In this document: in pieces, positions 13,201 to 26,178 of the stretch | How positions within the stretch are numbered: position 1 is the first letter of the stretch | How the letters are laid out: the number at the start of each line of letters is the position of its first letter | Assembly: GCA_009741485.1 (NCBI GenBank) | Contig: CM019214.1 | Span: 53,027,310 to 53,091,309, forward strand | Reading direction: 5' to 3' | Length of the DNA: 64,000 nucleotides | Source: Malurus cyaneus samueli | Lineage: Eukaryota; Chordata; Aves; Passeriformes; Maluridae | Notes under the pieces: generated by a model | What the model was told of the DNA's origin: nothing | The model's database searches: none | What the model saw: only the letters and a program-made list of their open reading frames with translations | Program-made: the position numbers and the translations under genes

Positions 13201-15493
13201 TAATCTGTCTGCAGTTCCATTTAAATTTTCTTTTCCCACAGTAGATTTTGATTTCCTTCTCCTTCATCAGCTCTTCCACTTTCACCCTCTATCTCTTGCA
13301 CACACTGTTTCAATCCTTACTTCTGGTCCCACTTGTCCCACAGCCTGCAGTACAAGGTCCCACAAGCTGCAAATTTACATCTCATCCCATGCCCCAGGCC
13401 CTGTTCCCATGTGCCCTTCCATGGTCACCACTACCTTCCAATGCCATTTCAACCCCATGGCTTATGCATAAATTAGTATTTTTCCAGATTTCTCGGGCCT
13501 CACAAGAAAGTTGCTTCCAAGCACACTGGAGACAAGACCTGTAACAACTGAAACCTGGACTTGGCACAGTAAGAATGGGTCACAACTATGATTTTAAGCA
13601 CCGTTTTTTTCAACCACATACTAGACCTGCTACAGCTGGGATTTTGGGAGACTTTATCCTGAAAAGCTGTATGAAGAGGATATCTGTGAAACATAAGCTA
13701 ACTGTGGCATTTCAAAGGCCAAAGCTGAGCAGCATTTTCCTTAGAGAGAACAGGCACTTGCCTGCCAAAACACACAAATGCACATGTGCATGATGGGTCT
13801 TCTAAAAGAAAAAACACAGGCTGAATCCTTAAACACGAACAAAAGAAATATTTTTTTTTTGCATTCTATTAATGTTACTGAATCATTTGCAAGTAGATTT
13901 AAAAATATATCATTCCATTGGGCAGAAACAGGTTTTTAGCATAGAAAATTTGAATTAAAAACAGCTTCCTGTCACGGAAGACTTGTAATGAGTTGAAAAA
14001 AGTCTTGTCATAAGGAAGCATAAGACATACTGATTGCTAACTGACCCTAACAAGCCCAAATCTACTACTTTTCTGATTTTTTTTGTTATCCTCTCTCTCA
14101 AAATGCATTCAACAATCTGATAACAGGAAGGTGTGAGAGGCACTTAAGTACTAAGTTTCGGAAACGACTGAGGGGCACAGGTTGAAGCAGAAGGTAAGAT
14201 TTTCTTTGTAAGAGGAGTGATTAAATAGATAAACCACATACAGGATCTAATCTGGAAATCTGGAGATGTTCAAATGACTTTCAAAGCAGAAATGAAGAAT
14301 TGAAGAGGAAATACTGTTCCAAAGCCTACTCATTGATCTAAGCATTTTAGGTGCCAATAGGAATAATAACAATGAAAACCATCTGCTGATCTCTGCAAAG
14401 AATTCTTTGTCTATGCTTGAAAGATTTGAGCAGAGATGGGAAGCTGTGCATGAGAATGTAGACAAACAAGTTGTATATGGAAGGTGTTTGGAGGGTTCCA
14501 CTTACAGGAATCCAGTTGCCATGCCGTGAAGAACTTTCCAGTGATTGGAGATCAGCTCCCTGGGGAACTACTGTCATGAAACAACACATTGCTTGTGGTT
14601 TAATTCATAAACCATTGGTTAAAAATAATATTCTGAAAAGTATGAGGGTTCAAAAAGGATATTGCCATAATAATTTAATATATACTGACCTAAATATAAA
14701 TTGAGGGACAAACAGAAAATTTAAATAGGATATGCTGGATTATTTTTTCCCCTGTGGAAAATTCCATAAATCCCTGACATCAGCTGTCAGTTTTTTTATT
14801 GTATGCACAGCCTCAACCCAAACCAGGCTGCTATGAGCTCACAGCAATTGTGATTTCTAAATATTTTTCACAAATTTGTAGCATATGGAATGATTAGGAA
14901 TGGTCTATTTCCATTCACATGCGAAGAGATTTAACTGTAGAATAGGCAGAAGGCTGCTGTGCAAACCAGAGGGAAATAAAAACTGAAGATGATCTTACTA
15001 GGGTGTCAGAGGTGACCTTTACACCACTCCCACATGGTTATTCATATGTTGAACAGTCACTGCTGAATAGGTTAACAGCTCTTGTTCACCACCAGGAATC
15101 ACAGTGGTGTTGTGCATCAATAAATGTAATTTAGTCACACAAGACCACGGGCTTGACACAGAACCAACAGTGGAAGCACTCAGGACTTCTCTGAGCTTGA
15201 GCCAGTGTTAACAGTAGTCAAGGGACTATTGCCTGATTTTTAGGTTCTGGAAAGGCAGCTTCCTGTGTGGGAAAGGTCCAACAGACCTAAGTAGCCACTG
15301 TGTGACACACAACAGCCCTTCATGTTCACAAGAGCTGCAGAAGGATTTGGGGCTATGCTCAGTAAGTAAAAACAGGTCTTGCAAATAAAACATGTAAAAA
15401 CAGCTGCAGATGGACCTCTAGATCAAGGAAGAATGTATCCCCACCACCCTTGTTGTTCTCCTCCTGCAGAGTGCAGGATGTCCAGGACTCATC
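10256..15493. other. Gene-free unique DNA
   Basis: No gene or identifiable transposon is seen. A slightly more GC- and CpG-containing patch lies at about 11280-11570 and a pyrimidine-rich patch at about 13090-13480. The latter gives a 142-codon frame rich in S, P, L and F that resembles no protein I know. A splice-bounded minus-strand open segment at 14506-14570 is described under findings. Confidence 0.55.
11203..11242. repeat. 20-bp tandem duplication
   Basis: Two adjacent copies of a 20-bp unit containing caaattgattgaaattagg differ only in the first base. This is a local duplication in AT-rich DNA. Confidence 0.92.
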
Positions 15494-15582
15494 ATAGAAT
15501 CATGACATGGCTTAGGTGGGAAGGGATCTTAAAGATCACCTGATTCCACTTTTCCACTAAGGACAGAGATACCACCCACGAG
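15494..15582 (-). mobile_element. CR1 LINE 3'-end fragment
   Basis: The plus strand begins atcatagaatcatgacatgg and continues with the antisense CR1 tail hallmark (gggaagggatcttaaagatcacctgattcca). The element therefore lies on the minus strand. Only about 90 bases of the 3' terminal region survive before similarity is lost near accacccacgaggtc. CR1 is the dominant LINE of birds, and copies are usually severely 5'-truncated like this one. It has no coding capacity. Confidence 0.88.
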
Positions 15583-15883
15583 GTCATGGACCTTTCCCTT
15601 CCATGCACACCCAGCTGAGGACAACTGGAGCTGTAGGATCCTATTTATTGCAGGATCCACAGGGACACTGCAAGAGGGAGAATAGCTCCAGGAAAAAGGG
15701 TGATGTTACTAAATATCTTTTTAAAAATCATTTAAAGAGTACTATTGAAGATGTTTTTCCATATTACCTTGGACTATAAGGGTTAGTGTTACCAGAACTG
15801 ACTGAGTAACTGTTAGCTGTGTTTCGCTGACATTGTTATAATTTTGACTATTCTAACAATGAATTCTTGGTTTGTGTGTATGT

Positions 15884-15888
<5 letters not shown>

Positions 15889-15922
<34 letters not shown>
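15889..15922. repeat. (TA)17 microsatellite
   Basis: Thirty-four bases of perfect TA dinucleotide repeat follow a short gtgtgtatgttatat lead-in. The length and purity suggest it is polymorphic, and it could form cruciform or unpaired DNA. Confidence 0.98.
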
Positions 15923-15925
<3 letters not shown>

Positions 15926-16003
15926 TTCCCTTTTGTTCCTAGAAAGATTTCAAGATTAACAATAGCAGGGATATATCCCCACATCCTTCAAAGAGGAAAT
16001 AAT

Positions 16004-16027
16004 AATGATAGATAGACAGATACAGAC
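16004..16027. repeat. Short imperfect GATA/GACA repeat
   Basis: A run of gatagatagacagatacaga is a short imperfect GATA-type tetranucleotide repeat. Confidence 0.8.
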
Positions 16028-17846
16028 ATTTTAGTGACAAGCATAGTATTTTATATATTATAACTACAATCAAGAACACAGTTGGCTTCCTACAGGGGCA
16101 GATCAGTTCTTTTGGACTGTGACTAAACAATTCTGAAAGATCTCTTGATTTGCAACTGCTAGGTGTAAGATATGAGCTGAGGTTGTTGCAGAGTCTAGAT
16201 CAAATCACAGGTATGATTTGGTCCAACTGATTATTTCCAAAATGCTGCACCTCTTTATATGCTTATGTATCTATGCCCACATACATTTCTACATGTCGTG
16301 TCCTCAGTGCCAGATTCTGGATCCAGCCTGAGACCTGGAAACAGTAGAAATCAGTCTCTTCTCTTCACAGGAGACAGAGAGAAGAGATCTTAGGTTCACT
16401 CTTAAAGAGGAAAAGAAGCTGCTTTTTATAGTAAGTGTGGATTTTTATCCACTGTGTAAGGTCATGGACTTCTTTTGTACAAGGTGGAAGATGACAACTC
16501 TGTAATAGCCAAATTCCTTCTGCTTGCTACAACCAAAAGGAACTGGAGTCCACTTTTCAGTGACTGAGCAGTTAGAATACTTACTTCAAGTGCTCTGATT
16601 TCACTCTACACACTGATCAACAGAATATATGAGAATAAAAGCCATCAATGAAAAATCCCCACAAGTAGAAACACTGTGAACATGACTCCTTGCTGATTTA
16701 TCCTTCCCACTTTCCCTAGGAATTGTAACAAGAGGCATCCTGCAGTGATGACTGTGGACCTTTTGTCTGGACCTTGCAAGTCAGCTTTGGTTGGAACCAG
16801 CTGTACAAAAGCCCTGCAAACTTAAACAACTGGTTCAGTACTTGTGTTCTTCCTCACTGATGCATTTACCTCTCTACATTGCAGCTCCCTGCTCAGTGAC
16901 TCAGAGCAGGTCCTCCAGGTGGCTAAATTTGTTATGTTTGGTGCCTTTTCAGCTGTACAGTTTTTCTCACCAGTAAGCAATCTTGAAGATTATCTGGAGA
17001 GGAAGCCAACAGAGACACTTTTCTGCTATTGCCAGCTGCAAAACAGGGCTTGAGAAACATCTCCTTTGCAGAACCAGTGGTGCCCCTCAGAGGTTAAAGA
17101 GTCAATCTGTCCCATACAGTTTCTGTCCTAGATCAGGCCTTTAACAGGTCTCTGATGGCAGAAGAGCTTTCAGTGGCAGAAAGCAGCAGAAGTGGCAAGA
17201 GCACTCATCCACCACCAGAACTTTGGGATTCTATTGGGCAGAGAAGGGGGCAGGTCATGATGCCAGCTAAGTAAAATAAGCACAAGCCTGTCACTTGTCC
17301 CAGCCCTGCCTGAGCAGATCTGTGTGTATTTCAGCATTCTTCCTCTACAAATTCCTTTCAAGTGTGCTCAATATTCAGTAAGAGACTATGCACATCTGCT
17401 GTTCCAAGAAGCAAATTTAATTGCTGATGGGATTTTTTCCACTAGCATTTCAACCCATCTGCATGTTGCGATTACTGAAGCCTAATTTTGTTTTTGTCTA
17501 CTTCAACCTTTTCAAGTGATATTCATTAATCCCATCTATGGCATCTCTAACATGTGGGAAATCTGCCTGGAGTAATTACAAAGTATTTCCTCTGCACTTA
17601 GTTCTCATATAAGAGCATGTGAAGATAATGAAGGCTGATTGTAGTGTCATCATTCCATTGAGGAAATGAATGATGCTGTTCAAATAACAGCTGGCTTGTT
17701 ATATAAAAGAAATGACAGATCAGAATAATAACGACAAACTCCCCTTTAACAGATCTTTCTAATTTGAAAGTCTCAAATAATTGTCTGGAATCCTAGAAAT
17801 GCAGAAAATAGTGCAAAAAAGGCCCTTAAACTTGGTCTCATATGGT

Positions 17847-17880
17847 TGTGTGTATATACACACACATATATATATATATT
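17847..17880. repeat. TG/TA/CA compound microsatellite
   Basis: A compound dinucleotide array runs tgtgtgtatatacacaca and then tatata. Positions 17847-17864 are an 18-base perfect palindrome, so this core can fold back on itself. Confidence 0.93.
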
Positions 17881-17949
17881 TGTGCACTTACATGTAGAAC
17901 CTAAAAAACATGTAGTATTTGTATTATTTTTGGGTATTATATAGACTAG

Positions 17950-17979
17950 AGATAGATAGACAGATATATAGATAGATAT
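17950..17979. repeat. Imperfect (GATA)n microsatellite
   Basis: Tetranucleotide repeat agatagatagacagatatatagatagatat, interrupted by a GACA and an ATAT unit. Confidence 0.88.
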
Positions 17980-18311
17980 GGCAATGAGACAGCAAGCAAG
18001 ACCACCCAGAAGAATATTTTTTAATATCCATGATGGAAAATAAAATATGATTTAGAGAAATTACTTTTTTGTAGTTAGCTGACCTGAAGTAGGCATTTGG
18101 GAATGTGACTGACCCAAATTGCAGTTGAATTTAGGGTGCAATGTGATTTTCAGCATACAATAACAATTTACACTACAGTGCCTTTATAAAAATCTTATGA
18201 AGTCCTAACCTTCAGCAGGTCTAGATATATGTATGTGAAAAACAACAGAGGCTTTTCTATTTTATTTACATTTAAATACAATTTAATAGAAACATCAGAT
18301 ATATAAGAATT

Positions 18312-18350
18312 ATACACAAACACACATGCACACACACACATATATACATA
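18312..18350. repeat. CA-rich/TA microsatellite
   Basis: An imperfect CA array (cacaaacacacatgcacacacacaca) passes into tatatacata. Confidence 0.92.
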
Positions 18351-18640
18351 TTAAAAAAACATAGAAAACCCCAGTTTATGATCTGTTTCAAAGTGCCCAC
18401 TGCTCTACAAATAGAATTTGCAGTGCTGCACTCATATTCTGAGAAAGCCAAGGGGTAATTTCACTGTTTCTTTCTTATTGAGGGTGTTCCTAGATAGTCT
18501 TTCAGTCTAAACCCAAGAGCTTGACTCCTTTAAGAAGGAAGAGATAACATCATGTGGCATTATCAAACTATACTATCACACTCCAACACCTGATTTCTAG
18601 CTGGAGTTTGAAGTAAAGGCTAATAACAATCAAAACATGA

Positions 18641-18670
18641 TGTTTTTCAGGACCTTGAATGTTTTTCAGG
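18641..18670. repeat. Short direct repeat, period 19
   Basis: The motif tgtttttcagg occurs at 18641 and again 19 bases on, separated by accttgaa. It is a partial tandem duplication. Confidence 0.7.
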
Positions 18671-21600
18671 TCCAAGAATTTCCTTGAATGATCCAAGGAA
18701 AATGTCAAGGTGTGACCTCAAACAATACAGAAGACAAAATTAAAACTAATAACAACATTAGGGTAAAATGAGGCACAGTGGTGAAGCCTTTGAGAGCAAA
18801 CTTTCTCAGCAGCACCAGCTACATTCCTAGGCTAGAAACAGGAGACTTTGGAAAAAATTCTTCACATATTCCCATTTTATGCTTTCAAGCTGACATAAAC
18901 TGGGCTCTTGGGACTCACAAATAAGAGGGACCCAAATAAAAGAGCTACAGAATAATCCCAGTCCAGACTATTGCTTTGAGTAGTGTTTGTTGGGACAAAT
19001 TCCTGTCTGGGCAACATGTTCCACTGTTTGACAGTCCTAATAAAACATCCCACATTTTGTAGTTATGAATTAATGTTTGCCAGTGGGGTAGCATAAGCTA
19101 AAATCAATGCTTAACAAAGAAATCCAAGTAGAACATAAAATCCTTTTAGAGAGGGCAATAAAGTTGTTTAAATTGAGTGTATACAATGTCTTCATGAAAG
19201 GCTAGCTTCAGGAAATGTTGGAACAAAAATGTAACCTGATTTGATTATATTTTTATTATTATTCATAAATGAAGAAATAGAGATCTATATTGCCATAGCA
19301 ACAAAATACCATGTGTTTTTATCTATATAAATTTGACAACATAGTGCTTTCACATGAAATTGAAACCAGAGCCCAGGAGCACAAAGGATGTTAAAATAGC
19401 ACATTTATAATAGGAAACTGATAATTTTCTGACCAATTGCTTTTGTCTCCAAATTAAAAGATTGTTGAAAGGGATATTTAACACTGAAGACAATTTTTGA
19501 GAAGTAACCTTTCACTCCATAGCTAAGAATTATCTCAGAGACCAATTTTCCTCCAAGAATTGCACATGTAGCTTTGTAGAAATAAAAGTTGCTTATTAGC
19601 TCAGGGCACAGCTCCTTTCTAATGAAGTGATTGTGTAGACAGAGGTGTAATCTATGCTGCACATGCAAGCTGATTCTGCCTCTTGGAAATGTAGCTTCTA
19701 AAGACGGTGTCAATCACAGAATTAGTGAATAAATTTAGTGAGAGGCTTTTACTGAAAGACATTTTATCCAGCAAAGAGGTATCTGCATACATTAAGCATT
19801 GGATTCAGCACTCCTGAGTTGTGTATCCCTGCACATGCTGAAAGCCCTCTGACCTGAATGCTTCTTATTATCAAACTGAGCCCAGTTGCAAATTTAAGGC
19901 TGTAGAAGTTGAAGCCAAAATCAGAGTGAGGATAGTCTGCAGTCTTTTAGCTAGGGGACAGCATTTGCATTTAGAATTTCAGCATCCCCTTTGAATTCAT
20001 GCATCACATGAAACTGAGTTTTTAATGGTTACTCAAAATGTCTTTTCATTAGCAGCAGGCTTTTTGCAGCTCTCATGGAAGTATCTAAGCAAGGAGATTC
20101 TAATAAGAACTTCTTCTACTGCTTATTCTTTTCAAGTCTGAATCTTAAACTTTGCTGCTTTTCTTAAAAATCACATCAGACTTTCACTGTTTGGGGGCTT
20201 TCAGGAAGGGATAAAAGTAGGTAATTTTTATTCAAAATTTTTCACCTGACCCTGCTCTTATTGATGTAACTGTTATCAGAATGAAGTGTGGCATAATGTG
20301 TACTAAAGCAGTGCATCGACTCAGTTTTTTTGCTGAATTTCCCCAGATGATCGGGGGTTTCCTCTGATGTACATTTTTCATTTTCAGTAACTGGGACAGA
20401 TCACTTGTTCTTTTCTCTACCGATTTGACAAGGGTAGCAACTTTGGATAATATCTTGAATGTCATGTTAAAAATTCATAATTGAGTTGTGAGAGTGAATA
20501 ATTATATCAAGATCAAGAGAATTAAGGAGATAGATGTGACACATTTCATTAATCGATAATTTATTTCTTCTTAAAGTCTTTTTTTAAGTCTTTAGCAATA
20601 AAAAAAGAATTTACTGCTATTTCAGTTCTAGCAATTAAAAGTTCTTTGAAGTTTTATGCGTTTGTCCTCATGACATTTTTTCACTTCTCCATGTTTTATT
20701 TATATAGTAATTGACACCAAGTAATTGAGGCCTTATCTTCAATGTCACTCACAATTTTGACTGAGGAAATCACCCACTGCTGTTGTGTCAGCAGCACGTT
20801 CCTCTCAGTTACAGAACAGCCCCTGCTTGCCCAGTATTCCTGACTGACCAAGGAGATAAGTGTACCAAAACATTCCCTGTTTCAACTAGCAAACTGTCTG
20901 GGCATACCTAATTTCCAGGGAAAAATAAATTCATGCTATGTGCATTGCTAAATTGGTAATTGCTGCCATTTCTGCACAGGTCTCAATAAGCATGGAAAAG
21001 ATGGGGTAGGGACAGAGAAGAAAACCTTCTTTAAATTGCTTTAATTTTGGACCACAAATGTATCTGAGGGTTACTGTTTGATGTATATCTATCATTGGAC
21101 ATAGGCTTTTGAAATTTCCAACAAAACTTTCAAAAAATCTCAAAGGTATCAAATATTCACAGCTAAACAGAATCAGAAATAAGGTGTTTGATTCTTTTTG
21201 TTCAAAGAAATTTATTCACTAAACCCCAAAGCATATAAATATGTCTGGTTTAGGTACCAAAACAAAGAAACCTTAGATCCGAAATCCAGTTTTTACTTTC
21301 CACAAAAGACAAAGTGATATTTTACTCTGAATATCCCTAGACACTTGCTTCTCTGTTTTCCATTGTCTGAGTATCTTTTTGCCTAATCCACATCTACATT
21401 CTTAGGACGTAGCATAGCCACATCAAGCATAAGCCAGGGCTGTTCCTGTCCACATTAAATGCTGGGAGCAATATGGCCAAGGTCCAGTTTGAGCAATCTG
21501 GCCTTTGGTATCCTGGGTGTTTTCAACAACACAACTTTTACAAGAAGATGGAAAATTCAGGGTACCCTGCAGCCTCTCACAGCACTGCCTGCACTGACAG

Positions 21601-22692
21601 CAATAAATCACTTCAAATTAGTGCAGATGGGAATTCCAACTCTTAGGTCCATGCATACAAAGTATTAGCTCACCCTTGCAGTTTTCCTAAAGGAAGCAAG
21701 CTGTGCATGCACTGCTGAAATGTTTGTATGACTCAGTCTGGGCACTACCCTGGGTACTTCAGATACACAGAGGGCAAATTTATGCCCTTGAGATGGCAAC
21801 AAGATGCCCCTGTGTTTACTTTCTTGCATTAGCTGGTTCAACTGGCACCTCCTCAGATCCTGCTCCACATTGCACATCCTAATGTAGGAAGCCCAGTGAC
21901 AAATTTGGAGGGAGTAATTGAGCCCCTGAAACCGTTCAGTATTTGTTTCTGCAGCTAGAGATCAACTAAGCCTTTTGCATAACAGTTGAATCCTACAGCA
22001 CTCATCAAAAAACTACTCAGGCCCTGATTTTCCTGAAACCTGTAATTTTATTACCAGCAAGGTATTTGTAAGGTTGGTTTTTAATCAAAATGTTAAAGCA
22101 GCTGACACACTAAGCGAGGAAAGGAAGTAGAACCTATCCAGAGAACTCTGATCTCCTGAGAAAACAAGATTTGGATGTGATAAGGCCAAAAAGGCAAATG
22201 AGGTAAGTATGAACTTCAGGAATTAATACAGCAATGCCAAACCATCTCCAAAATCCAGATACGTCTAGGCTGAAATCCAGTCAGCATGATTTACAAACCC
22301 AGCAAGTCAATGAACCATTTCTAGCAAAACAGACTACCAAAATAAGAGCTGAAGTTTCCTAGAGCCAATGAAGATGGGGAGATAACTTCAAAGGACTCTA
22401 GAGAAAGTTCCTGTAACCCTAAATTTTAACCCCTGAGCTAGATAGTCAGGGCAGCAGTGGGTCTGCAACTCTTCCTACACATTTATTTCTTTTCATGATA
22501 AATGAACATATGCAAGTTGTGCAGCAACTCATTTCCCTCTTGAGACTAGGCTGGGAAGTACAGGTACTAGACAAACATTCAAAAACATGAAGTTGTATCT
22601 AAATTTAGCACATTCATGTGGGAAGAAGCTACATGGTGGCATAATGGAGGTTGGAAATAGGAATAACTCAGTCTGTTGATGCAGCACTGAAG

Positions 22693-23024
22693 ACCAGAAT
22701 GGAATAGAAAAATCTTAATTGGAAGGGATCTACAGCGATAAACTAGTCCAACTGCCTGACAAATGCAGGGCTGACCAAAAGTTAAAGCACTCTGTTAAAG
22801 ACATTGCCCAAATGCTTCTTAAACACTGAGAGGCTTCAGGTATCAACCATTTCTCTAGACAGCCTGTTCTGGTGTCTGACCGCTGTCTCTATAAAGAAAT
22901 AGTTCCTAACATCAAGTCTGAACCTCCCCCGAAGCAGCTGTGAACCATACACACGGTTAATGTCATGGCTTATTTCTTTCATGGTTTCCAAGGCAGAATG
23001 TGTTCTGCTAAACTTCATCTAAGG
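22693..23024 (-). mobile_element. CR1 LINE, 3' region with ORF2 tail
   Basis: Read on the minus strand, this is the 3' part of a CR1 element. It covers the ORF2 C-terminus and the start of the 3' UTR. The reverse-strand translation contains GRFRLDVRNYFFIETAVRHQ followed by NRLSREMVDT, the conserved CR1 ORF2 tail. On the plus strand the antisense hallmarks (ttggaagggatctacagcgat, gtccaactgcctgac, aagaaatagttcctaacatc) are clear. The text resembles the CR1-Y type, but the subfamily call is tentative. The element is 5'-truncated at about 330 bp, carries many substitutions and cannot mobilise. Confidence 0.93.
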
Positions 23025-25136
23025 TTTTTTTGCACAAAACTTTTGAGCTTCCTACATGTCTGCGTACCTACCCTTTATATACATGCATACAGAAACACCC
23101 ACAGGGTACCAAGTATATACTTGGTATATATTTAGATCTTTGAGTGGATTATGCAATTCTAACATGCGTAGGAGATATGGAAACAAAGGTTTTAAACAGG
23201 ATACTAGCTTAAATAGAAAAGAATCAGGCAAAGTAACTTCTAGAGAGTTAGCAGACTATTAGTAGCACATCTTCTCTTTCTACTAATTTTGAAATTAAAA
23301 AGAAAACCAACAAAACCAGTTCATATGAAGTTTTGAAATAAGATGTCCTTCCAAACAAATAATGTAAGTAAGCCTTTTGGATGGGGCTTAACAATGATTC
23401 TCTTTTTTCTCCACTTGCTTTTTTCAGCATTTTAAATTTGCCAGTGAAAGTAGCACTTTGAGGAATTTCTCACAAAAAGCAACAGAAATTAAAAAATGAG
23501 AACGTAATTAAGGGGTGCATAAATATCAAGTAGAAAGAGGGAAAGAGCCACAATTATCATATTTTCCTTCACCCATTGATTATGTCATCAAAGATAATTT
23601 CTGTTTACTTTCTTTCCTTCTGTGAAACAGTAGAAAATGGAGCTTCTTGCTTGTGTCTAATGTATTTCACATATGAGCCATTAGTCTGGTGCTTCTATTG
23701 TACTTCAGAATGATTTGGAACAAGCTGATTTCCTTTTCCAGATATATGAGAATTTCCTCAGAGGGGTGTGATTAGATTACTGAGGGTCAGCCATTGCTCA
23801 CTTTATCTGGGTACTTGGAATTTTGAATGACTAAGAAGACTGACAGACTTAAACTATGTTTGGAGTATAGTCAGTTAAGCAGGGACTTAAACCCCCCCAA
23901 GTTTTAAACAACTTTTCATCTCTATATTTAACAGAGTCAAATGTGCTTCATATGAAAACAGAGCAGCAAGATCTATGCTGGAGAACCTCAGTGTATGACA
24001 AGTCTTGTTGTCTTACACCCTAAGTTCAAATTCAATTTAAAAAAATATTTTTTTCAAACTGCTGCCTGAAAATACAGTCTAAACATTTGTCTTAAAAGGT
24101 TACATTAGACACCCTCTCAGAAAGTCTTGCAGAGTCTTAGAAATGAAAGTCCGAGGGAAGGAGTTGTTTCCAAATAGTATTTCATTTTTAATAATGAAAC
24201 ATCAAGGTATCTTAGATTACTTGTGCAAAAAAATAAATTGTGGCAAGCAAAAAACATCATACAAGCAGTGCTGGAAAAGTATTGGATATGGTTTCCATTG
24301 GATGCTTTTAATTTTTTTTTCTTTTTTTTGTAGTTACTATTTATTTTCTTGAAACTCTATATAAAATTGTTAAAGAATCTGCAGTTCTCTATCTCTGTAT
24401 CCATATAAATATCTCAGTCAACCCAAAACATCATTGTACTCAAAGCCCATCAAAATAATCTGCAAGTTTCAGCAGGAACTGGAAAAAGTGACACTTTTGG
24501 TGATTTTTATGATTTCATCCATGCTTATAGCAAACACACAGTTCATTCCATAATAGTAGCAAAACCAAAGATGATTCCTTGATTAGATGGTTTTCTTGAT
24601 GCAAAGATGCAGATAGAGAGTCAACATGCTGAAACAATAAAAAATGAGTGATGACAATCACACTGGCTCCAGTTTGTAAATTCTGCACATTTCTAGGTGT
24701 TAATACCAAGGTAATTTTCCCTCCAATACAGTTAATAACATGACGTTTCCTATTTGTGCTTCTGTTTAAGCCAAGTAGCTCCTCTTCTTGGAAAGCAGCA
24801 AAACTGAAAAATAAATTCTTCACATTCTTCTTTCTTTTCATTATCTCAGAAAATTTCATAAGGCTTCATATTAAAGTTACTGCCTCAAGGCTATAACATT
24901 ACTTATCCATCCCCTCAAAAATCTCATGTCCTCAGCGAAAAATCTTATTAGACATAATGAAGCAGAAATCAATCTCTTTATGAAGTACAGAGGTATTTTT
25001 TAGAAAAAAACACCACATATCATGGTGCTGTGTCAAATAATATTTTCAACTGTTACTTTGCAATTTCCTTATTTTCACCATCACATTAGAATTTCTATTA
25101 GAAGAATACCCTGAAGACCATGTCATCCTAAAATGA
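23025..25136. other. Gene-free unique DNA
   Basis: No gene or further recognisable repeat lies between the CR1 copies. Open frames are short and AT-biased. A perfect 20-base palindrome is at 23107-23126. Confidence 0.55.
23107..23126. repeat. 20-bp perfect palindrome
   Basis: taccaagtatatacttggta equals its own reverse complement over all 20 bases, with no spacer. It lies 80 bases beyond the CR1 fragment and may be simple-sequence derived. Confidence 0.9.
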
Positions 25137-25480
25137 ATTGAACTCCAGATGTGGTCTGCCAGATGTCGAGCAGAGGGGTACAATCACACTCTTAGACCTC
25201 CTGTTTATGCTCTGGCTGAGCATGGCCAGCCTTCACTGCCATACAGGCATGGTCAGCCCACTCCTCCAGCTGGTCAGGCACCCTGAAAATGGAGGATGTT
25301 CTCACCAGCCATTCACTCCAATTGTGTGTCATCTATTAACTTGTTGAGGGTATGCTCCTTGACATAGTCCAGATTGATGATGAAGAGCATTGGACCCCAC
25401 ATGAAATCTAGCAAATACTTCATTCCACTGGCTACCTGTTTAACTTTGAACCATTTACTCCTTGAGCCCAATGGTTTAGT
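25137..25480 (-). mobile_element. CR1 LINE, internal ORF2 (RT) fragment
   Basis: The plus strand reads as the antisense of the CR1 reverse-transcriptase coding region. Landmarks in the expected order are gaactccagatgtggtctgcc, then gtgtcatctattaacttgttgagggt, then gtccagattgatgatgaagagcattggacccca. Together they fit a minus-strand CR1 ORF2 segment with internal deletions. The ancestral frame is broken by indels and stops. It is upstream of the 3' region within an intact CR1, so it is a separate insertion from the copies at 26.2-26.8 kb, or a rearranged remnant. Confidence 0.8.
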
Positions 25481-26178
25481 TCATCCAGCACCCCTGCCAC
25501 TAAATTATTTGTCGACCTCTTGACTTGTTTCTAGCACTCATTCCTTCTCCCAGCAATAGGTCACTCAGAAGGAATAGGACTGCAAAACTTCATTCACCTC
25601 TGACTTTTCTACTTCAAACATGTCTGAAGTTGCCTTTAGCATTGTCATGCAACAGAACCTAACCTGTATCATCAGATTTCCTCATTGAATTCTTCAGCTT
25701 GTATGTTTATGCTCAATTTTCTGAGGTATGGTTCCACTCAATCAAAAAATACATTTGATGCAGTAATTCCTGGAAATGAAACTCTGCATTACACAGTGTT
25801 AACGAGAAATCAAATGAGGTGAGTAGGATCATGCTTTGTAGCATTAGAAGTAAGTTACTTGGAGAACACAGAGAAATTATTTGGTTAAAATAAGAGTCTT
25901 TTTGGTCTTCTGTCATTATTCAAGCCCAAAATCAAGCGAAATAATTTTTTTTCTTTAATATCAGCACTGCCTTATTATCAACAAAATCTAAAGAAAAGTT
26001 ACCATTTCACTATGAAAAAAATTGAGTTTGTCTCCTATATTTCTCGTGCAAAGAGAGGCAGTCAAAAACCTGAGAAAAACTTTAAAACGTTCTCACACAA
26101 TCCTGTGCATTATTGAGTGCTTGTCTTAACCCAGCTATAATCCATAGAAGTTATTGATTGTATTATAGAATATTCCAC

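Larger units (their letters stand above)
15583..22692. other. Gene-free DNA with microsatellites
   Basis: No recognisable gene is present. The stretch carries most of the window's simple repeats: TA, TG/TA/CA, GATA and CA arrays. It also has a plus-strand exon-like segment at 16885-16972, described in findings. The remaining open frames are short and unrecognised. Confidence 0.55.

Noticed and set aside
13043..13471. 142-codon plus-strand frame
   Set aside because: It lies in a pyrimidine-rich patch, giving S/P/L/F-rich text, and has open shadows in other frames. No domain is recognisable.
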